This document shows positions 62,709-64,000 of a stretch of DNA of 64,000 bases, one piece after another; position 1 is the stretch's first letter, and the number at the start of each line of letters is the position of its first letter. The stretch lies in contig NC_030852.1 of NCBI RefSeq assembly GCF_000208745.1, positions 26,459,471-26,523,470 on the forward strand. Direction: 5' to 3'. A program made the translations under genes and the position numbers. The DNA comes from Theobroma cacao (Eukaryota; Streptophyta; Magnoliopsida; Malvales; Malvaceae). Under the pieces are notes generated by a model, which made no database searches, had not been told where the DNA came from, and saw only the letters and a list, made by a program, of their open reading frames with translations.

Positions 62709-64000
62709 TCAACGCCAAAGCCTACTTATGAAGCCCTTCTTGTCCTTCTTCATCCTGTTCTCTAGAGATGGGAAATCAATAGCATTATATGCCAGGTCTA
62801 GAACAATAGGATTACGAGGTATTGACTGGAGGGCTGGGGGGAAGGGTTCTATACGAGGAAGAGCTTTCACATTGGAATCACTGACTGCAGACTCATAGAG
62901 ATCAAGTTTCTCAAGAAGGTATTTTTCCACCTGAAACAGATCCAAAGCGCACATCACATCAATGTAGCAAAATAGGGACCAAGAGATGTATCCGTCCATA
63001 ATACATTCTCAATTTTTTTAATATAAGAAAGAATCAACAACTGAAATAAATTTACAATTCCAAATTCAAGAAAACAACATTGGAAATAGCTCTTTTTCAA
63101 GTTTACAGTTCACCAATCCAACCGTAGGATACAAAAGAAGTTGAGAGCTCATGTAAATGGAAACAACTTATGAGTTCCAAATATCATATCAACTTGAAAA
63201 CTTGCATGCATCATCTAAATTCTACAATGATAGATGGTAGAATCCAATAGTTGATTTCATAAAACTAAGTATATAAAAGTTCCAATGAGGTAAAAATAAA
63301 TACTTCCAAATTCAGTGCAACGTTACCCTGACTACATATTTATGTGTGCATGCATGACAGACACTTATTATAAATTCCAAGAATGGGGAAAGCATAAATA
63401 ATACCTTCTTGTGAGCACCATTTAGTGATATAGTAGATATCTTCTTTGACAGATTCTCTGGAGCCTTCTCCTCCTCAATAATTCCAGTTGCATGTTCTAT
63501 GCAACTGTAAGATCTGCATTCATCATATAATGTCTTCAACTCTTTGATCATCATCTGTCAAGGATAAGAAGATAGAGATTAAATTTTAATCATGATTATA
63601 TCATTCAGATGTCTGAACCTAAAATTACGAGATATTGCTAGGGAATGACTCCATTAAGGAGTTTATTAACAGGAAGAAAACATTTCAAGTGTCAAGCAGG
63701 TAATTTGCATGCAGAAAGCAATATACGCATTCAGCAGTTGTCAAACTATTGTAGAAAATCTACCAGAAAATAGTGGGGAAGGCAAACCCCTTAATAAATG
63801 TAGACACCTGCTCAATGTTACTATGACTTTGAAACTTCTGTAGGGCATTCTCAGCAAGAGAGCGAGCACGGCAGTATAGTGAATATGCTTCCGTTCTCTT
63901 TCCAGCTAGACTGTATGACCTTGCCAAGTAGAAGCACCTGCACAGAAGTCCAGAGGTCCATGTATAATTTCACAAGGCAACATTTTGTATTAACACACCC
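62709..64000 (-). CDS. SRP68: Signal recognition particle subunit SRP68, C-terminal part (partial)
   Basis: The last three exons are visible on the minus strand: 63808-63937, 63405-63554 and 62709-62930 (stop at 62709-62711). They join in frame; 63938-64000 is intron and the 5' part lies beyond the window. SRP68 forms a heterodimer with SRP72 on 7S RNA and is needed for ribosome-nascent-chain targeting to the ER. Visible: the helical stretch CFYLARSYSLAGKRTEAYSL, and the very conserved tail NPIVLDLAYNAIDFPSLENR followed by a Lys-rich GFISRLWR end, the family's usual C-terminus. The C-terminal part of SRP68 binds SRP72 (family knowledge). Confidence 0.93.

Noticed and set aside
1..64000. CRISPR array, bacterial operon or prophage
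   Set aside because: No regularly spaced repeats and no bacterial gene layout; all genes are intron-containing or plant-type.

Overview
This is nuclear DNA of a flowering plant, most likely a woody core eudicot (rosid). The evidence is plant-specific genes split by GT-AG introns in an AT-rich background (chloroplast ClpC, ICE1-type bHLH, ARF2-type auxin response factor with a tasiARF site, P-class PPR, DUF3444), together with plant-type hAT, SINE and Ty1-copia debris. I cannot fix the genus.

Layout. 1-2501 (-): 5' part of a ClpC-type chloroplast chaperone gene, with a leader intron to about 3.6 kb. 3.8-13.7 kb: AT-rich intergenic DNA with a copia relic (about 5.6-6.3 kb), an old dispersed repeat (about 7.9-9.75 kb) and a short hAT-like element nested in it (8767-9442, exact 8-bp target duplication). 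13736-17903 (+): ICE1/SCREAM-like bHLH, 4 exons. 20228-24522 (-): ARF2-like gene, 14 exons. 24.5-38.5 kb: 14 kb in which I find no gene. 38547-41612 (+): intronless mitochondrial-type PPR protein with 24 repeats. 42534-55488 (-): 19-exon BAR-PH-ArfGAP-ankyrin gene (AGD1/AGD3 type), carrying a SINE, a hAT-like element, several tandem duplications and an apparent one-base frameshift. 56395-57442 (+): HMA-domain protein. 59315-61456 (+): J-like/DUF3444 protein. 62709-64000 (-): 3' part of the SRP68 gene, whose 5' part lies beyond the window.

The genes do not form a pathway; this is an ordinary plant gene neighbourhood. Most neighbours are convergent or divergent. All exon boundaries were read by eye from splice signals, frame continuity and family homology, and every listed coding exon keeps frame except at the noted AGD position. 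I found no convincing previously undescribed multi-gene system. The most useful leads are the AGD frameshift, the in-frame retainable intron inside the HMA domain, the J-like domain lacking HPD, the readable PPR code, and transposons with clean target-site duplications.
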